Shown here one piece after another: positions 1 through 8,559 of a stretch of DNA of 64,000 nucleotides. Both the position numbers and the translations under genes were made by a program. The notes under the pieces were generated by a model that saw nothing but the letters and a program-made list of their open reading frames with translations, was not told where the DNA came from and ran no database searches. This DNA is from Gardnerella greenwoodii 00703Dmash (GTDB taxonomy: Bacteria; Actinomycetota; Actinomycetes; Actinomycetales; Bifidobacteriaceae), in assembly GCF_000263635.1 (NCBI RefSeq), contig NZ_ADEV01000008.1:40807-104806 (forward strand). Reading direction: 5' to 3'. The stretch's first letter is position 1; every line of letters starts with the position of its first letter.

Positions 1-107
1 TTTCCGCACACCTGACATTCACGTCTACGGCGAATAGAATAACCATCTTCACTAATACGAGTATCAATAACTTTCGTATCTGAATTTTTACAAAAAGGAC
101 AATGCAT
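1..107 (-). CDS. nrdR: Transcriptional repressor NrdR, N-terminal part
   Basis: This is the first 35 or so residues of NrdR, the ATP/dATP-sensing zinc-ribbon repressor of ribonucleotide reductase genes; the rest lies outside the window. The start is the ATG at 107. Visible residues begin MHCPFC and continue to CQVCG, so the four zinc-ribbon cysteines (3, 6, 31, 34) are all present, together with the conserved DTR and the RRRREC arginine cluster that binds NrdR boxes. The LysM gene and lexA lie upstream on the same side, the order seen in bifidobacteria. Confidence 0.95.
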   Translation of the reverse strand, partial: MHCPFCKNSDTKVIDTRISEDGYSIRRRRECQVCG

Positions 108-170
108 ATATTCAGCATACTAGAAATTAAGGAAACACGATATAAAAATATTCACTTTATTTTTCTAATA

Positions 171-554
171 TCACTGATTTGAACTAACAATTGGCACATT
201 AATAGACTGTCCAACTTCCAAATCGGCAGATGAAAGATGATTTAAGGAAATAAGTCGTTCTACACTATCTGCAATATCGCCGTTTTTTGGAGTAATTGTT
301 GAAGCGTAACTCCACAATGTGTCACCTGGGCGCACAGTATATGTAATAAACTTTTCAGGAACAGCCGAAACAGCAGTTTTTGGCATGAACACAGCGCAGA
401 ATACAGCTATTGACATAAGAAGCACAATAATTCTTAACACTCTATTCCTTCTAATGCGCATTGCAGAAGCTCGTTTAGTACCTGAAACAGCTTTAGTTGC
501 GATTCTTTTTGAACGAGTACTAATGCGATTATTGTTCCTCGATGCCGTATTCAT
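171..554 (-). CDS. LysM-domain membrane protein, probable SOS-linked cell-division suppressor
   Basis: A 127-residue protein with a basic N-terminus (many R, K, N), one transmembrane segment (around VLRIIVLLMSIAVFCAVF) and a C-terminal LysM domain (YTVRPGDTLWSYAS through VGQSINVP), so it should sit in the membrane with LysM outside touching peptidoglycan. I chose the ATG at 554 because an AGGAAAGG ribosome site sits 6 bases before it; the longer in-frame starts (578, 575) have no comparable site. It is transcribed divergently from lexA across a cluster of SOS boxes. This matches the layout of Bacillus YneA and Corynebacterium DivS, SOS-induced suppressors of division next to lexA. Function is inferred from architecture and position, not shown. 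Confidence 0.8.
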   Translation of the reverse strand: MNTASRNNNRISTRSKRIATKAVSGTKRASAMRIRRNRVLRIIVLLMSIAVFCAVFMPKTAVSAVPEKFITYTVRPGDTLWSYASTITPKNGDIADSVERLISLNHLSSADLEVGQSINVPIVSSNQ

Positions 555-584
555 AACTATCCTTTCCTTCGCCATCAATCAATT

Positions 585-665
585 GAACATTTGTTCTATC
601 GAACAGGTGTATCAATAATGACACATTTGTTCGACAGTTGCAACGGCGTGTCGAACAGATGTTTG
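585..665. promoter_or_regulatory. Cluster of LexA (SOS) boxes
   Basis: The space between the LysM gene and lexA holds one perfect Gram-positive SOS box, CGAACAGATGTTTG at 652-665 (consensus CGAACRNRYGTTYG), a palindromic GAACATTTGTTC at 585-596, and two partial boxes: one at 600-613 beginning CGAACAGGTGT and one on the minus strand at 620-633 beginning CGAACAAATGT. Several sites in about 80 bp imply tight autoregulation of lexA and co-control of the divergent LysM gene. Confidence 0.85.
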
Positions 666-712
666 ATTTTTTTGAAGAAGTGAGTTATTATTAATACATC
701 GAAAGGAGCACC

Positions 713-1459
713 ATGAATAACGAGAGAGCAAACAACAATGCCGTCAACAATAATGACAGCATTGACCTCAGCAATGTTGACGAATTATCACTTACCGAAC
801 GTCAACGTGCAATTGTTAATGCTATTCAAAACAGTCTCAAAATTCATGGTTTTCCACCTTCCTTTAGAGAAATAGGCGAAGCCGTTGGACTTAGAAGCCC
901 ATCTTCTGTAAAACACCAGCTACGCGCTTTAGAAGAAAAAGGAGTTTTGCGAATTAGCGCAAATAAAGGGCGCGCAATTGAAATTCTTGACGATTCTGTA
1001 TCTGATAGCAAAATAAATACCAGCATCAACAAAGGTTATTCAAAATCTGTTGATATTGCTGCTTATGATTCAGATTCTGTTATTAATTCTAGAGATGTAC
1101 CTTTAGTTGGACGAATTGCCGCTGGAATACCAATTACAGCAGAACAACATGTTGAAGACGTTATGCGCTTACCAGAACGCTTAACCGGCACAGGTAATCT
1201 TTTTATGCTTGAAGTTCATGGCGACTCTATGATTGATGCTGCCATTTGCGACGGAGACTATGTTGTTGTGCGCGAACAACACGAAGCAGTAAATGGAGAT
1301 ATTGTTGCTGCTTTACTTGATAGCGAGGCAACAGTTAAAACTTTCAGAAATGACAATGGTCACGTTTGGCTTATTCCTCACAATCCTGCATACTCTCCTA
1401 TAGACGGCTCACACGCAACTATTATGGGCAAAGTTGTTACAGTGCTAAGAAAAATTTAA
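713..1459 (+). CDS. lexA: SOS repressor LexA
   Basis: A 248-residue LexA: it represses DNA-damage genes and self-cleaves when stimulated by RecA. After an asparagine-rich N-terminal extension the LexA winged helix runs from about residue 26 ([13 protein letters not shown]) to 90. The linker (about 95-128) is longer than usual and rich in S, N and D. Cleavage should fall at Ala137-Gly138 in GRIAAGIP. The S24 catalytic pair is Ser172 (HGDSMIDA) and Lys209 (ATVKTF). A GAAAGGAG ribosome site precedes the ATG. SOS boxes lie immediately upstream, and a hairpin terminator follows. Confidence 0.97.
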   Translation: MNNERANNNAVNNNDSIDLSNVDELSLTERQRAIVNAIQNSLKIHGFPPSFREIGEAVGLRSPSSVKHQLRALEEKGVLRISANKGRAIEILDDSVSDSKINTSINKGYSKSVDIAAYDSDSVINSRDVPLVGRIAAGIPITAEQHVEDVMRLPERLTGTGNLFMLEVHGDSMIDAAICDGDYVVVREQHEAVNGDIVAALLDSEATVKTFRNDNGHVWLIPHNPAYSPIDGSHATIMGKVVTVLRKI

Positions 1460-1480
1460 TTAAACTAAAACCCAACCCCC

Positions 1481-1533
1481 AAAAAAAATCTCCCCATCTG
1501 ATACATAAATAACCAGATGGGGAGAATTATTTT
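1481..1533. terminator. Bidirectional intrinsic terminator between lexA and greA
   Basis: Arms TCCCCATCTG (1491-1500) and CAGATGGGGA (1514-1523) pair perfectly over 10 bp. An A-run precedes (1481-1488) and a T-rich stretch follows, so it can end both lexA (plus) and greA (minus) transcripts. Confidence 0.88.
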
Positions 1534-1545
1534 ATTAAAACCTAC

Positions 1546-2025
1546 TTATGCAAGAGGATTAGATTCCTTAATAGTCACAGAAATCTCACGACCATTAGGA
1601 GCTGCATAGCTAACAGTATCTCCCGCATGAGCACCCATAATCGCTGCACCAATCGGAGATTCAGGACTAATAACGTCGTAATCTGTAGCTACAGCAATAT
1701 CTCGAGATCCAAGAACATAAGTCATTTCGCGACCAGCAAGTTCCAAAACAACCAACGAACCATTTCCAACAGTTCCAGCTTTCGGAGCTTCAAGAATCTT
1801 AGCATTACGAAGCTTTACAATAAGCTCGTTAATACGACCCTCATTCTTGCCCTGCTCTTCTCGAGCAGCCTGATAACCACCGTTTTCCGACAAGTCACCT
1901 TCAGCTCGAGCTGCAGCAATACGTTCAGTAATTTCTTCACGATATTCACCTTCGCGATGCGCTAACTCTTCCTTCAACTTGTCATACGCTTCCTGCGTAA
2001 GCAAAATAGTTTTTTCCTCAGCCAT
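1546..2025 (-). CDS. greA: Transcription elongation factor GreA
   Basis: A 159-residue GreA, the usual length. It binds in the RNA polymerase secondary channel and stimulates cleavage of backtracked RNA. The N-terminal coiled coil covers about residues 1-75 and carries the acidic tip region (AARAEGDLSENGGYQAAREEQ, of which DLSENGGY is the signature). The C-terminal FKBP-like domain includes PIGAAIMGAHAGDTVSY. The start at 2025 is chosen over an in-frame upstream start at 2046 because GGGAGG lies 6 bases before it and the family begins MAE/MTE here. It lies about 80 bp downstream of the FKBP gene on the same strand, so co-transcription is likely. Confidence 0.96.
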   Translation of the reverse strand: MAEEKTILLTQEAYDKLKEELAHREGEYREEITERIAAARAEGDLSENGGYQAAREEQGKNEGRINELIVKLRNAKILEAPKAGTVGNGSLVVLELAGREMTYVLGSRDIAVATDYDVISPESPIGAAIMGAHAGDTVSYAAPNGREISVTIKESNPLA

Positions 2026-2104
2026 TGCTACCTCCCTATCCAACAATCTCTTACAGAGTCAAATACGTTGCGCGCTTAAATAAAACAGCGCACACGTTTT
2101 TCAC

Positions 2105-2512
2105 TCAACGAGTTGAAATAATATCAACAACAAATACTAAAGTTGCTCCACCGTCAATACCAGCTTGTGGAACACCACGAGAACCATAACCATACTCAGG
2201 TGGAATCGAAATAAGCAAACGAGATCCAACATTGTGTCCAGGAACTGTGCGATCCCAACCTTGAATTACTTGACCAACGCCAATACCGAAGCTGGCTGGA
2301 GTGTGGCGGGCAAAGCTGGAATCAAACGGCTTTTCACTGCCCCAAACAACACCATGATAATTCACAGTTACAGTATCACCAGCGCGAACAACTGGGCCAT
2401 TACCTTCAACCAATTCAACAACTTTAAGACCAGCTGGCGGTTCAGATTCAGGGAACGTCACCGTTGGCGTAGTACCAAATTCTGCAGCTACTGCCGGCAT
2501 ATCCTGTGCCAT
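2105..2512 (-). CDS. FKBP-type peptidyl-prolyl cis-trans isomerase
   Basis: A 135-residue single-domain cytoplasmic FKBP with no signal peptide. It should catalyse prolyl cis-trans isomerisation and assist folding. Typical motifs are VTVNYHGVVWGSEKPFDSSF in the first strands, GVGQVIQGWDRTVPG in the central loop, and LLISIPPEYGYGSRG near the end; the aromatic pocket residues (Y, F, D, W, Y) are kept. An AAAGGAGG ribosome site precedes the ATG. It probably heads an operon with greA, the arrangement common in actinobacteria. Confidence 0.93.
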   Translation of the reverse strand: MAQDMPAVAAEFGTTPTVTFPESEPPAGLKVVELVEGNGPVVRAGDTVTVNYHGVVWGSEKPFDSSFARHTPASFGIGVGQVIQGWDRTVPGHNVGSRLLISIPPEYGYGSRGVPQAGIDGGATLVFVVDIISTR

Positions 2513-2638
2513 ATTGCCTCCTTTTTAAAAACTCCAATTAGTATAATCTGCAATAGTATAACATTCGCATAGACTGATTTCACAGCCCTATAGAATTACT
2601 AAATGCATTTAGATTAACTCTTATTAACTCGTCCTAGA

Positions 2639-4168
2639 TTAGCACTCAACAACGTTTACAGCTAGTCCACCTTTTGAAGTTTCTCGATATTTAGACATCA
2701 TGTCATGACCAGTTTCTTTCATAGTCTTAATTGCCTGATCAAGACTTACCATATGCGAACCATCTCCAAGCATTGCCATTCGAACAGCATTAATTGCAGT
2801 ATTTGCAGCCATAGCATTGCGCTCAATACAAGGAATTTGAACTAAGCCACCAACCGGATCGCAAGTCAATCCTAAATGATGCTCTATGCCAATTTCTGCA
2901 GCATTTTCAACCTGTTCCGGCGTTCCTCCCAACACTTCGCACAATCCTGCAGCAGCCATTGAACAGGCAGAACCAACCTCCCCTTGGCAACCAACTTCAG
3001 CACCAGAAATTGAAGCATTTCGCTTAAATAAGTAACCAACTGCACCTGCAGCAAGCAAAAATCGCACAACTCCATCTTCATTAGCAGAATCAACAAATCG
3101 CCAATAATACTGCAATACTGCAGGAATAATTCCAGCAGATCCATTCGTTGGAGCAGTAACAATACGTCCGCCGCCAGCGTTTTCTTCGCTAACAGCGAGC
3201 GCAAAAAGATTGACCCACGCAGAGTCTGAACTTTCTAAAGCAGCATCTGAACGACGACGATTATTGCGAAGCATGTCTGAATTTGCAGCTAAACGCTCAT
3301 ACATTCGAGGCGCTCTGCGAGGAACATCAAGACCGCCTGGCAAAATCGGTTGCTTTGAGTTGCAGCCATTTTCTACACATTTGCTCATAACTTTCCAAAC
3401 ATGCAGCAAATAGTTGCGCACGTATTCAGCATCGCCTTCATGCAAAGCTAATTCGTTCTGCCAAACAACATCGCTGATTGACATATGCTTTTCTAGGCAA
3501 ATATTTATAAGCTCGTCGCATGAAGTAAAAGGATACGGAACAGTGGAATCTTTTGTTTGATTTGAAACTTTTTCCGTATTGTCATTACTATTTTCGCTAT
3601 TATTTTCGCTACTATTTTCGCTACTATCACTATTACTTACGTTATTATTATCATCCTGCTCAGTAACGCGCTCATGCAAGCCAACCATTGCATCATCAGC
3701 ATGACCTTGACGCACAAATCCGCCGCCAATTGAGTACCATACTTGCTCATCTATATTGTTTCCATTAGCATCTTCTGCCACAAAACGCATTCCGTTAGGA
3801 TGAACAACCATTCGCATCCATTTTTCAAAAATTACGTCCTTGTCGTAGTCAAAAGAAATAGTATGCTCCCCTGCAAGCGTTAAAGTTCCAGTCTTTTTAC
3901 ATTCCTGACGAATGGTAAGCATGTGATCAGTGTCTACATTATCTGGAAGATTTCCTTCAAGACCTGCAACACAAGCGCGATCAGTTCCATGACCAAGACC
4001 AGTTAGAGACAACGAGCCATAAAGCGTAACCTTTACGTGCGCAACGTTTTTAAGATTGCCGCTTTTTTTAAGCGACGTAACAAACGCACAAGCTGCACGC
4101 ATAGGACCTACCGTATGCGAAGAACTAGGGCCAACGCCTACTGAAAACATCTCTAAAATACTAAACAC
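2639..4168 (-). CDS. sdaA: L-serine ammonia-lyase, iron-sulfur, single chain
   Basis: Deaminates L-serine to pyruvate and ammonia using an oxygen-sensitive [4Fe-4S] cluster. At 509 residues it is the one-chain form: beta domain first (SVGVGPSSSHTVGPMRAA near residue 9), alpha domain after about residue 205 (APTNGSAGIIPAVLQYY; GCQGEVGSACSMAAAGL; GLTCDPVGGLVQIPCIERNA). The cysteines in those three blocks and the last are in place for cluster binding. The two domains are joined by a linker of about 35 residues made almost only of N, S, E and D, which looks like an expanded low-complexity insert. The last residues end VVEC, as in the family. Serine uptake (SstT) and serine acetylation (CysE) are encoded 26 kb away. 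Confidence 0.95.
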   Translation of the reverse strand: MFSILEMFSVGVGPSSSHTVGPMRAACAFVTSLKKSGNLKNVAHVKVTLYGSLSLTGLGHGTDRACVAGLEGNLPDNVDTDHMLTIRQECKKTGTLTLAGEHTISFDYDKDVIFEKWMRMVVHPNGMRFVAEDANGNNIDEQVWYSIGGGFVRQGHADDAMVGLHERVTEQDDNNNVSNSDSSENSSENNSENSNDNTEKVSNQTKDSTVPYPFTSCDELINICLEKHMSISDVVWQNELALHEGDAEYVRNYLLHVWKVMSKCVENGCNSKQPILPGGLDVPRRAPRMYERLAANSDMLRNNRRRSDAALESSDSAWVNLFALAVSEENAGGGRIVTAPTNGSAGIIPAVLQYYWRFVDSANEDGVVRFLLAAGAVGYLFKRNASISGAEVGCQGEVGSACSMAAAGLCEVLGGTPEQVENAAEIGIEHHLGLTCDPVGGLVQIPCIERNAMAANTAINAVRMAMLGDGSHMVSLDQAIKTMKETGHDMMSKYRETSKGGLAVNVVEC

Positions 4169-4234
4169 GTATCTATTGTAAGCATCCTTAAGCTAGCTTC
4201 GACACACTAATTGCGTTGAAATATGTTAGATTAT

Positions 4235-6847
4235 TCACTTCTTACTTTGTTTAGGTAACAAGTTCGCTAAACTCACGCACGCAAACCATAGTATTACAGC
4301 TAAAACAACAGCTATAAGCATTACAGTAAACGCGCTCCCTGAAGTTGGCACGTGAAGTTCAAAGAACTTTGCAGTAAACGGTATAAAAGCTCCAACAACT
4401 CCAGCTGCAGCAAATAGCGCAACCATAATCCCTCTCCACGAGCGCAAAGGTTTAGCAACGCTTGCGAGCACTAGTATGCCGAGAACAAATACGATTACGG
4501 AACAAATGCTACGAGTAGTTGCAAGAGCTTGCACGTTTGAAACAATAAAACGGGAAGCTTTCAAACTATTTTCTACAGTTTTGTCAAGATTCAACCCTAA
4601 AACTCGAGGAGCTATAACAGCAGTAGCGAGCACAGAAAGCGCTATAGCAAATCCGCTAGGAACAGCAAAACGCACAACGCGCTTCAAGAAACCTGGAATG
4701 TATCGACGAGTATTAGGCGCAAGAGCGAGCAAAAATGCTGGAATACCAATAGTTAAAGAACCAATATAAGTAATGTGACGAGGCAAATACGGGAAGTGAA
4801 GTGCTAGAAGCACAACTCCTGCAGAAATAAGTGCAGAATAAACAGTTTTTACAAGGAACAAGCCAGCCACACGTTCCATATTTGCCATCACTTGCCTACC
4901 GCGAGCCACAACATCCGGCAAATGCGAGAAGCGCGAATCAACAAGAACCACTTGAGCTACAGCTTTTGCAGCAGGAGCAGCGTTGCCCATAGCAACGCCC
5001 AAATCAGCTTCTTTAAGAGCTAAAGTATCATTCACGCCGTCACCAGTCATAGCAACCACATGACCTTGAGCGTGAAGCGCTTGAACAATCGCCTTCTTTT
5101 GATGAGGAAGCACACGCCCAAGAACATCCACATTTTCAAGCACTTTAGCCAATTCGTTAATATCTTCCGGTAATTTTCTAGCATCCATTGCAACAGGCTT
5201 ACTATCCCCTGTTAAACCAACTTTTGCAGCAACAGCAGCAACAGTTGTAGGATTATCTCCCGAAATTACGCGGCAGCGCACGCCCTGCTTACGGAACCAT
5301 TCAAGCGTTTTACGCGCATCTTCACGAATACGCTCAGAGCAGCGAACTAAAGCAACAGGCTGAGCATTTGCACAAATAGTAGGAGAATCACCAAAAGTTT
5401 TATCTGTTTCCGTTACTCCACTTACGCTGCTACTATCGCTACTTACTTTCACAAGAAGCAGCACGCGCTCACCAAGCTCCGCATAAGAATTAACTTTCGC
5501 TAAAAGTTCATTAGAATTTGCATAATTAATCGCGCTTAGCAATACTTCCGGAGCACCCATATACCAAGTTTCATGTTCTCCGCTGCTTTTCGCATATTGC
5601 ACCGCACTCCACTTTCTAGAAGACGAGAATGGAAGACGGTTATGTACATGCGCACTAGCGGCAACTCCTTGAGAGCCAAGCCCTTCCATAATTGCAACGC
5701 CTGTTGCGTTCGGATTTTCTTCATTTGATAAATCGAATAAAGCTTGATTGGTTTGCAAGTTTGTTTGCAAGTTTGTTTGCAAAGATATTTCCGCACTACT
5801 ATTATCTAGATTTTCCACGCCAACAAATGCAATACCACCGTCGGTTATAGTGCCAGTTTTGTCCAGGTTCAAGCAGTCTACGCGCGCTAAAGTTTCTACA
5901 GCTTCCAGCTCCTGAACTAACGTTTGCTTACGAGCAAGCCGCATAGCAGCCACAGCAAAATTAAGCGAAGTAAGAAGAACCAATCCTTCTGGAATCATTC
6001 CAACAACGCCTGCAACAGCAGAAACAACAGCTCCCCTCCAAGCTCCAGTCTGCCAAGCTTCAACAAATCCGCCAACCTTGTGCATTTGCGACCACACAAG
6101 CAGCACGCACAAAGGCACCACAACCATCGTCATATACTTCAAAATCGTGTTAATTCCACGGCTTAAGTCGGAAATTGTTTTGGTATAAACCTTCGCTTGC
6201 GCCGCCAATTTTGCCGCGTAACTATGCTCTCCCACGGCAGTAACACGCGTTAAAGCCATTCCAGAAACTGCAGTAGATCCAGAATAAACGTCGTCACCTT
6301 TTGTCTTTCGAACTGTAGCAGACTCGCCCGTAAGCATGGACTCGTCCATTTCCAAGCCCCACGATTCCAGCACTTCTACGTCTGCAGGAACTTGCTCGCC
6401 AGCTCTAAGCCACAAAATATCCCCAAGCACAATATCTTTGTGCGCAATCTCAATATTTTCTCCACCTCTACGCACCATTGCGCGAGCAGCAATCAATATA
6501 GAAAGCCTATCCAAAGTGCGCTTTGCTTTTAATTCAGTAACAATGCCAATTCCAGTATTTACCAGAATTACCAAACCAAAAACAGCATCCTTCCACGAAC
6601 CAGTGGCAAGCACAACAACCATTGCTGTGAAAATAATCGCGTTAAACAATGTAAACACGTTCGCGCGCACAATATCCATTAAAGAGCGAGAAGTCTGCTT
6701 AGAAGTAATATTCACGTCTCCGCGAGAGACTGCCTGCGCAACCTCCTCGGTGCTCAATCCAGAAACTTCTACTTTAGGAAGCGCCGCAATAGCTTTATTA
6801 TTAGTGTTTTCTGTAGGAACTATTGTTTTTTGTTTATTACTTGTCAT
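4235..6847 (-). CDS. P-type cation-transporting ATPase, CtpE-like
   Basis: An 870-residue P-type ATPase. Visible landmarks are the actuator TGES (about residue 172), the transmembrane-4 motif IPEGL, the phosphorylation site DKTGT (Asp about 328), and the hinge TGDGVND (about 600), with about ten membrane segments. The IPEGL motif and length fit the CtpE group, linked in mycobacteria to calcium uptake; the ion is an inference. In the nucleotide domain there is a short in-frame repeat (LQTN three times, from 12-bp DNA repeats near 5757-5785). The start overlaps the end of the upstream lipoprotein gene by 11 bp, implying translational coupling. Confidence 0.92.
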   Translation of the reverse strand: MTSNKQKTIVPTENTNNKAIAALPKVEVSGLSTEEVAQAVSRGDVNITSKQTSRSLMDIVRANVFTLFNAIIFTAMVVVLATGSWKDAVFGLVILVNTGIGIVTELKAKRTLDRLSILIAARAMVRRGGENIEIAHKDIVLGDILWLRAGEQVPADVEVLESWGLEMDESMLTGESATVRKTKGDDVYSGSTAVSGMALTRVTAVGEHSYAAKLAAQAKVYTKTISDLSRGINTILKYMTMVVVPLCVLLVWSQMHKVGGFVEAWQTGAWRGAVVSAVAGVVGMIPEGLVLLTSLNFAVAAMRLARKQTLVQELEAVETLARVDCLNLDKTGTITDGGIAFVGVENLDNSSAEISLQTNLQTNLQTNQALFDLSNEENPNATGVAIMEGLGSQGVAASAHVHNRLPFSSSRKWSAVQYAKSSGEHETWYMGAPEVLLSAINYANSNELLAKVNSYAELGERVLLLVKVSSDSSSVSGVTETDKTFGDSPTICANAQPVALVRCSERIREDARKTLEWFRKQGVRCRVISGDNPTTVAAVAAKVGLTGDSKPVAMDARKLPEDINELAKVLENVDVLGRVLPHQKKAIVQALHAQGHVVAMTGDGVNDTLALKEADLGVAMGNAAPAAKAVAQVVLVDSRFSHLPDVVARGRQVMANMERVAGLFLVKTVYSALISAGVVLLALHFPYLPRHITYIGSLTIGIPAFLLALAPNTRRYIPGFLKRVVRFAVPSGFAIALSVLATAVIAPRVLGLNLDKTVENSLKASRFIVSNVQALATTRSICSVIVFVLGILVLASVAKPLRSWRGIMVALFAAAGVVGAFIPFTAKFFELHVPTSGSAFTVMLIAVVLAVILWFACVSLANLLPKQSKK

Positions 6848-7511
6848 TTACAATCACTTCCCTACCGTGTGGCGTATTGTCAATTATTGCGCGAACAATG
6901 CTTAGCAAAGATGAACGCTCAGGTGCTAAATTATGCGAAATATCCCCAACCCCAACTCGCAATATTGCAGCATATAAAGTTTCGTCTTTAGGTGCGTTTA
7001 CAGGATTTACTAACGCAACTGGCACACCAGCATAACGCGCGTACTGCAACGCAGAAATCCATTCTTTGCTTTCGTTTTGTTTATTGCGTGCGATTTTATT
7101 GGGCTGTTTGTTCTCTTTTTTATTTAGTTGATCATTATCATTATGCGAATCATCAACGCTTGTTACGTCTAGCGCGTTAATAAGTATTAATGAAACAGGC
7201 TGCTCACTTGAAGTGCGAATAGCTTGCTGAGCCGCATCGTTCGCATTATTTATATTTGACACAGAAACGTAAGAAGCACTTAAATTTGCCATTTTGCACT
7301 TCTGCATAATATCAGCATCGAGAGCTGCTGATTTAGAACCAATTACGAGCAGATGAATATCGTTAATATCCACACCGTCGTGAATTATGTCTCCAGCGCG
7401 ACCAGTGCTACCAACGGCTTTACCTTGCGGCTCGCAAGCACTCAACGTACCCAACGCTAAAGCAGTTACGACAGCAGCCGCAAAAATGGTAATAGCGCGT
7501 TTAGAAAACAT
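6837..7511 (-). CDS. Lipoprotein with a periplasmic-binding-protein-like half domain
   Basis: A 224-residue lipoprotein: basic start (FSKR), hydrophobic core, then lipobox LSAC followed by EPQGK. The mature part (GVDINDIHLLVIGSKSAALDADIMQKCKM and later SLILINAL) resembles the N-terminal lobe of sugar-type binding proteins of the ribose/galactose family, but it is far shorter than a full two-lobe protein (about 320 residues), so a transport role is doubtful. A linker rich in N, D and K splits it. The ATG at 7511 is preferred because it leads straight into the signal peptide; an in-frame start at 7538 also exists and neither has a good ribosome site. It overlaps the P-type ATPase gene and probably shares its role. 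Confidence 0.72.
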   Translation of the reverse strand: MFSKRAITIFAAAVVTALALGTLSACEPQGKAVGSTGRAGDIIHDGVDINDIHLLVIGSKSAALDADIMQKCKMANLSASYVSVSNINNANDAAQQAIRTSSEQPVSLILINALDVTSVDDSHNDNDQLNKKENKQPNKIARNKQNESKEWISALQYARYAGVPVALVNPVNAPKDETLYAAILRVGVGDISHNLAPERSSLLSIVRAIIDNTPHGREVIVNDK

Positions 7512-7604
7512 AAGACTTTTATACCACACCTTCAACATAAGTGGCTGTTTTGATCATTTTATACAATTTGACAAATTAAAGATTTGCTGGCGATTTATCT
7601 GCAA

Positions 7605-8213
7605 TCACTTGCAGTCATCCGCAATTACTTGCAGCGCAACTTCAATACCTCGAAGCATATCAGCTAAACTCATAGAACTCGTAGTCGGCTTATCAAGAAT
7701 CTGCTCAGGCAAATATGGAACGTGAATAAAACCACTCTTAATCGTCAATTTTTTAGTCTGGCAATAATGACAAACATTGTAAAGCACATCATTACACACG
7801 TACGCGCCAGCAGAAAAAGACACAGACGCCGGCAATTTTGCTTTATTTAAAGCATCAACTATGTTCACAACTGGCAAAGTCGCTTTATACGCCACATCGC
7901 CATCTTGCACAACAGGCTCATACCAAGGCTTATACCCACTATTATCCGGTATACGCGCAGCTCTACAGTTAATTCCAACATACTCAACGTTAAAACAAGC
8001 AGAACCACCAAATTGCCCTAATGAAAGCACAGCATTAGGGTGAACTTCCTCTATTTTCTCAATAACTTTTTGCGCGCCCTTGCTAAATTCCGTAGGAATC
8101 TGCAAACGAACAAGTTCCACACCATCAGGCGCATGCACTGATTGCGCAATCTCCCACGACGGATTTATAGACTCATTATTAAACGGCGTAAAACCAGTAA
8201 TCAAAATACGCAT
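7605..8213 (-). CDS. pcp: Pyroglutamyl-peptidase I
   Basis: A 202-residue cytoplasmic cysteine peptidase (family C15) that removes N-terminal pyroglutamate. The start motif RILITGFTPFNNESINPSWE is typical. The catalytic Cys lies in SAGAYVCNDVLYN, the Glu in LQIPTEF/GVEL region and the His in IKSGFIHVPYLPEQ. The length matches the family (about 200-215). GTG (8216) and ATG (8213) are adjacent; an AAGGGG site favours the ATG. Confidence 0.94.
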   Translation of the reverse strand: MRILITGFTPFNNESINPSWEIAQSVHAPDGVELVRLQIPTEFSKGAQKVIEKIEEVHPNAVLSLGQFGGSACFNVEYVGINCRAARIPDNSGYKPWYEPVVQDGDVAYKATLPVVNIVDALNKAKLPASVSFSAGAYVCNDVLYNVCHYCQTKKLTIKSGFIHVPYLPEQILDKPTTSSMSLADMLRGIEVALQVIADDCK

Positions 8214-8559
8214 CACAATACCCCTTCATACGAATATCACTTTATTAAAACATTAAAACGCACCACAAAAAAACTGTACATATGTGAATGTCACTGTATA
8301 TAAACTGTATACAAACTTCAGGATTCTACTACGTAATTCATGTTCGCAAAAAGATTAGTGATAGTCAGATTGTGAAATAACCACACAACTCCCCACACAA
8401 CTCCACCACAACACGCACAAAATCAAAATTGGTAAGACTCGCATTCGTGTAATAGTATTGTGCATTGGATGTGCATTCGCGCAGCAGCGTGAATTAAACA
8501 AAGCAGTTGAAGCACATACAATAATTTCAACAGAATTCAACGACGAAAAGAGATTACCG
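8214..8559. other. Divergent promoter region, pcp / NADH oxidase
   Basis: About 345 bp without a supported gene. It is rich in short repeats such as CCACACAACTCC (around 8380-8410) and alternating TGTATA/TGTACA tracts near 8275-8315 that could form promoter elements. An imperfect TTGTG-N9-CACAA inverted repeat lies at 8370-8388. No coding signal is visible. Confidence 0.5.

Noticed and set aside
8370..8388. TTGTG-N9-CACAA upstream of NADH oxidase as a Rex operator
   Set aside because: The spacing is one base longer than the Rex consensus and the inner bases do not match, so the support is too weak to call.
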